Both the position numbers and the translations under genes were made by a program. From Saxidomus purpurata (taxonomy: Eukaryota; Mollusca; Bivalvia; Venerida; Veneridae): a stretch of 64,000 nucleotides of DNA. The notes below the pieces were generated by a model. It searched no databases. It was given only the letters and a program-made list of their open reading frames with translations, and was not told where the DNA came from. The stretch spans positions 23,637,272-23,701,271 of the forward strand of contig JAFMSR010000005.1 of NCBI GenBank assembly GCA_022818135.1, written 5' to 3'. Numbering within the stretch: the first letter of the stretch is position 1; every line of letters starts with the position of its first letter. Shown here in pieces: positions 61,001-64,000 of the stretch.

Positions 61001-62840
61001 ATATTTACTCCACGTCGCATTTTTAACTCGACCTTTCGGAGAATAGAGAGGGCTATTGCGGTTAACCCTTGCATTGGCGTTGCACATTTGGTTAAAACTT
61101 TAACATGAAAGCTACTACCATTGACATATCTCAGCAACTATGTATGGGATTGATTTGAAACTTTGCTAAAGTAATGTGTTGAAGGGGAAAGTGTGGGGAG
61201 GAGAGGGGGATATCAGACGTGCAAGTGAGATAACTCTTGACTGAATTTACTGTATATCGGTTTTTTTCGCGTACATCAAATTTGTAAAAAATGTGTTATC
61301 AAAGTGGTTCGAAGAGTCAAGAGAGCATGCGTGGAAACTAGATCACACAATTCTATTAATCATTAACATAATCAGTATAGATGATTAGTTATTGTGTTAA
61401 AGCCTTTAAAACTAAATCAAATTACAGAATATTGATTTTCTTGATTTTCATTAATGTTTGCTTTTCTTTTTGTTCTAGATTTTCATGTCAGTGTGTCTGA
61501 AGGCACAAGGCAATCTTAGACTAAAGACAATCTAAAATATGCAACGTATGTCAGACTTTAGAAGTGTTATTTAATATAATTAAAATAAGAATTATAGTTG
61601 CTGGTAAAGTGTGTGATGTTTAATGTCATAACGTTTAATGACGTCATAAATTATGTCATCAACGTAATTGCAATTGATAAGTGTTTGAATTTAACTGGTC
61701 TGACTAATTTGATTTTGGTGAGATTATTTTCGTTGAAACAACACAAAGAAGCAAATATTTTCAAACTAGTTTAGTTGTGCCCTGAAACCATTCCTTTTGT
61801 TACAATAACTATCTAGTGTAGTGGGTAAAGTACGAACATATTATGATAATTTCATTTTTTGAATATCTATTGGTGTAATATGTCAAACCCTTCACTTAGA
61901 CAAAGTTTCAAGAAAAACAAGTTGAAACTAAAAAAGTAAATACGTCTGTATCGGGAGTTGTTGAACAACTTCATATAAATAAATTGTATTAGACATTTGT
62001 TAAGATTCTAAACTAGATATGACTGGAATTTTATTGAAGTTTGTACTATCACAACATTAGGACGCTAATTACTTATCAAACGTTGAAAATCAAATTGGTG
62101 CATAATTTCGAAATATGCATAAGTCAATAGATATAAAAGGAGAGCTTTACCTGCTTGGGACAATGTATATGCATAAAAAAACCACATTTTAAACAATCGA
62201 TGCTATTCCATAGACTATATACAAAGAGGACAGCATGAAACGAATTGATGCACGACATCAAAGGCGCCGCAAAATATCATTTTTGTTTACTTATTTTGGT
62301 ATCAGGTAATGTATTTGAATAAAGGCATTTAGATTACCAATCCTTATTGACCTTATACCTACGTCGTATTGTGCGTAAGATAGATGCAACGGTTAAATCA
62401 CTTATCCGGTAAAGATTAGAAAATTCCTCGCATAAATAAACATATCATATACATGCATATACAAATGTACATGTTCTCCAGCTGTTTGCAACACTGTACA
62501 CTATTTGTGATAAAAGTGTTTTTGATTGACGTATTAGGTAGTCTTTTTGTAGTCTATGGGTGTATTTGGGAAAATTGTCTGCCCAAAGAAATCACTTTTG
62601 AAATTAATACGATTTATTTTTTTATTTAAGTAATTTCACACTTTTCAAAACAAATGTTATTTTCGGTATAGGTAACAATGTTACGTAACTTCGTGGCACC
62701 TGTTACAATTCTTGATGTTTCGATTTGAGTTGACTTAAAATTTCGCTTCTCTTCTGAGATACTTTTCGAAGACTGATTCACTATATTACAGCAGATACCC
62801 AATACAGTACACGTCAAGATCAAAAGAAACAGTATGACCG
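61001..62840. other. Intergenic stretch; nothing recognised
   Basis: AT-rich; no exon or named repeat seen. Confidence 0.4.
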
Positions 62841-62846
62841 TTTTTA

Positions 62847-63123
62847 TAAAGGTAAAGGTAAAGTGTATGTTTATTATAGTGACACCCCTAGTTAAAGGGC
62901 CAGCCATATCTGACTTGCGAGACATCTCCTTTCTGAACACATTTACCTCCCGAATCTTATCCTTTAATGCTAGACACCAGGCAGGTAGGCATACGGTAAC
63001 CATAATTTAACTAGCTGGCGGCTCATCAACCGGTCATATCATAATGGAAGCCTGCTGGGATTCGAACTTTCGACCTTCCGCTCCCAAGGTGGATGCCTAA
63101 ACCACTAGACCAAGGGAGACGGT
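62847..63123 (-). mobile_element. tRNA-derived SINE (about 275 bp)
   Basis: On the minus strand the 5' part (63050-63123) has A-box-like TGGTCTAGTGGTTTAGG and B-box AGTTCGAATCC, and its anticodon-loop region reads CTTGGGA (TGG, as in proline tRNA). The body continues for about 200 bp and ends in a simple tail, CTTTACCTTTACCTTTA. The T stem is imperfect, so it is a SINE rather than a tRNA gene. The frame 62626-63003 runs through it. Confidence 0.65.
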
Positions 63124-64000
63124 GTATAATTGGTATAAACTGAGAGCTTAAAAGACTTCGTTCATCTTCAATTTTCCTTAAAGAATCTGATTCATTGTAA
63201 GCATCGTCCTTTCCGTTTCACAAATTTCAGTGTGTCCAGGAATGATGAAAAATGTTTCTAATGGAATAGGTTCTGGCCCAGCCCAGAAAACGTTAGGAAG
63301 TTTTATTCCATGCAGACAGTTCAATGGTTTAATTCTTTACCGAAAAATGTTCAAGGCTATGCTGGAATTTGATACCTTTGATATTGTTTGTGTTTGGTTT
63401 GGTTTCCGTTTTTCAAACATTTGAAAACATAAATCTAACATATCTCCTTAATAAAATGTATGAAGTACTGTATTCAAGTTGTCCTATCTGCACCCGATTT
63501 ATACACAAGTCCAGTGACAGGGTGTCCTTTTGTTTGGCGTCTCTGGACCCATCATACTCCCAAGTCCTTTCTGGAACATGAGATATGCCGCACATTTTAT
63601 CGACTCATACAAGACAGACTCATTGATTGAACAACTTTCATAACGCAATATACGTTGTGAAATATATGTCGTGTGCAATCATCTTAAATATCTAGATGTA
63701 TTTTAACATCCTATGCTGACACCTGCTATGAGTTAATATGTGCTATGTGTATGAACTTTTTATAATAGGACGAGAATAACTTCGTTGTTCAACTAAAAAG
63801 CTTAATTTGAAAAAAAATATAAGGAAATTTTCCATATTTAGTAAGAAAACCCACACTAAGGTAGGAACTATAAACCACATTCAAGAGTACCAAGTTTAAA
63901 CATAGTCCTGAATATCTTCAAACAAAGGCTGGAATTCATGACAATTTGTTCAACAGATTTTAGCATTGCATTAAATAGCTAAGCTTGTACTATTCCAGTA
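63124..64000. other. Right end of the window; no supported gene
   Basis: Short open frames on both strands (63230-63424, 63413-63595) lack motifs and splice support. Nothing else recognised. Confidence 0.4.

Noticed and set aside
62626..63003. 125-codon minus-strand frame with a hydrophobic segment
   Set aside because: Its first half is the body of a tRNA-derived SINE. The second half has one plausible membrane segment but no independent start or splice support.

Overview
This is an AT-rich, intron-containing, repeat-dense eukaryotic nuclear window. A marine bivalve or other mollusc is my best guess. The basis is the style of the dispersed repeats: a 'TTATGCCACCGAAGGGTGGCAT'-like family with GTCC-type tails (about 5.4-5.96 kb), 'GACCTTTGACC' repeats ending in (GGAC)n (60.0-61.0 kb and 41.0-41.35 kb), tRNA-derived SINEs and many palindromic MITE-like elements. 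This is inference from repeat style; no conserved marker gene is present to prove it.

The only convincing protein-coding content is a tandemly duplicated five-exon gene on the + strand: copy 1 at 18290-22697, copy 2 at 32186-36518 and copy 3 at 47544-53258. All splice sites are GT-AG and intron phases (0, 1, 0, 2) agree in every copy. Copies 1 and 3 read through to a shared stop, giving 521 and 525 residues. Copy 2 has lost one base near the end of exon 1 and is predicted to be truncated. The protein is lysine-rich, low in complexity, carries four 35-residue repeats, and belongs to no family I recognise. A perfect CRE-type TGACGTCA lies exactly 98 bases upstream of each ATG. The sequence that follows each gene (microsatellites, then about 3 kb of flank) also begins the window at base 1, so a further gene copy should end just before base 1, for at least four copies in the array.

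Layout: 1-3520, 3' flank of the copy outside the window; 3520-17240, single-copy sequence full of mobile elements, including a nest of three elements (12608-15155) with 9-bp target duplications, a CGTACG-rich cluster and foldback hairpins; 17240-22697, promoter flank and gene copy 1; 22700-25403, its 3' flank, cut by a 500-N gap; 25904-32185, spacer and promoter flank; 32186-36518, copy 2; 36519-39690, its 3' flank; 39690-47543, spacer with a palindromic CACGTG minisatellite (41590-42290), a tRNA-like SINE head and a second copy of the spacer block; 47544-53258, copy 3, with a 1.4-kb foldback element in intron 4; 53259-55285, its 3' flank, where duplication homology stops; 55286-64000, single-copy sequence with an 828-bp pogo-like element, bivalve-type dispersed repeats and a second SINE.

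Introns and flanks of the three copies look nearly as similar as the exons, which points to recent duplication. Copies 2 and 3 share more upstream sequence with each other than with copy 1.
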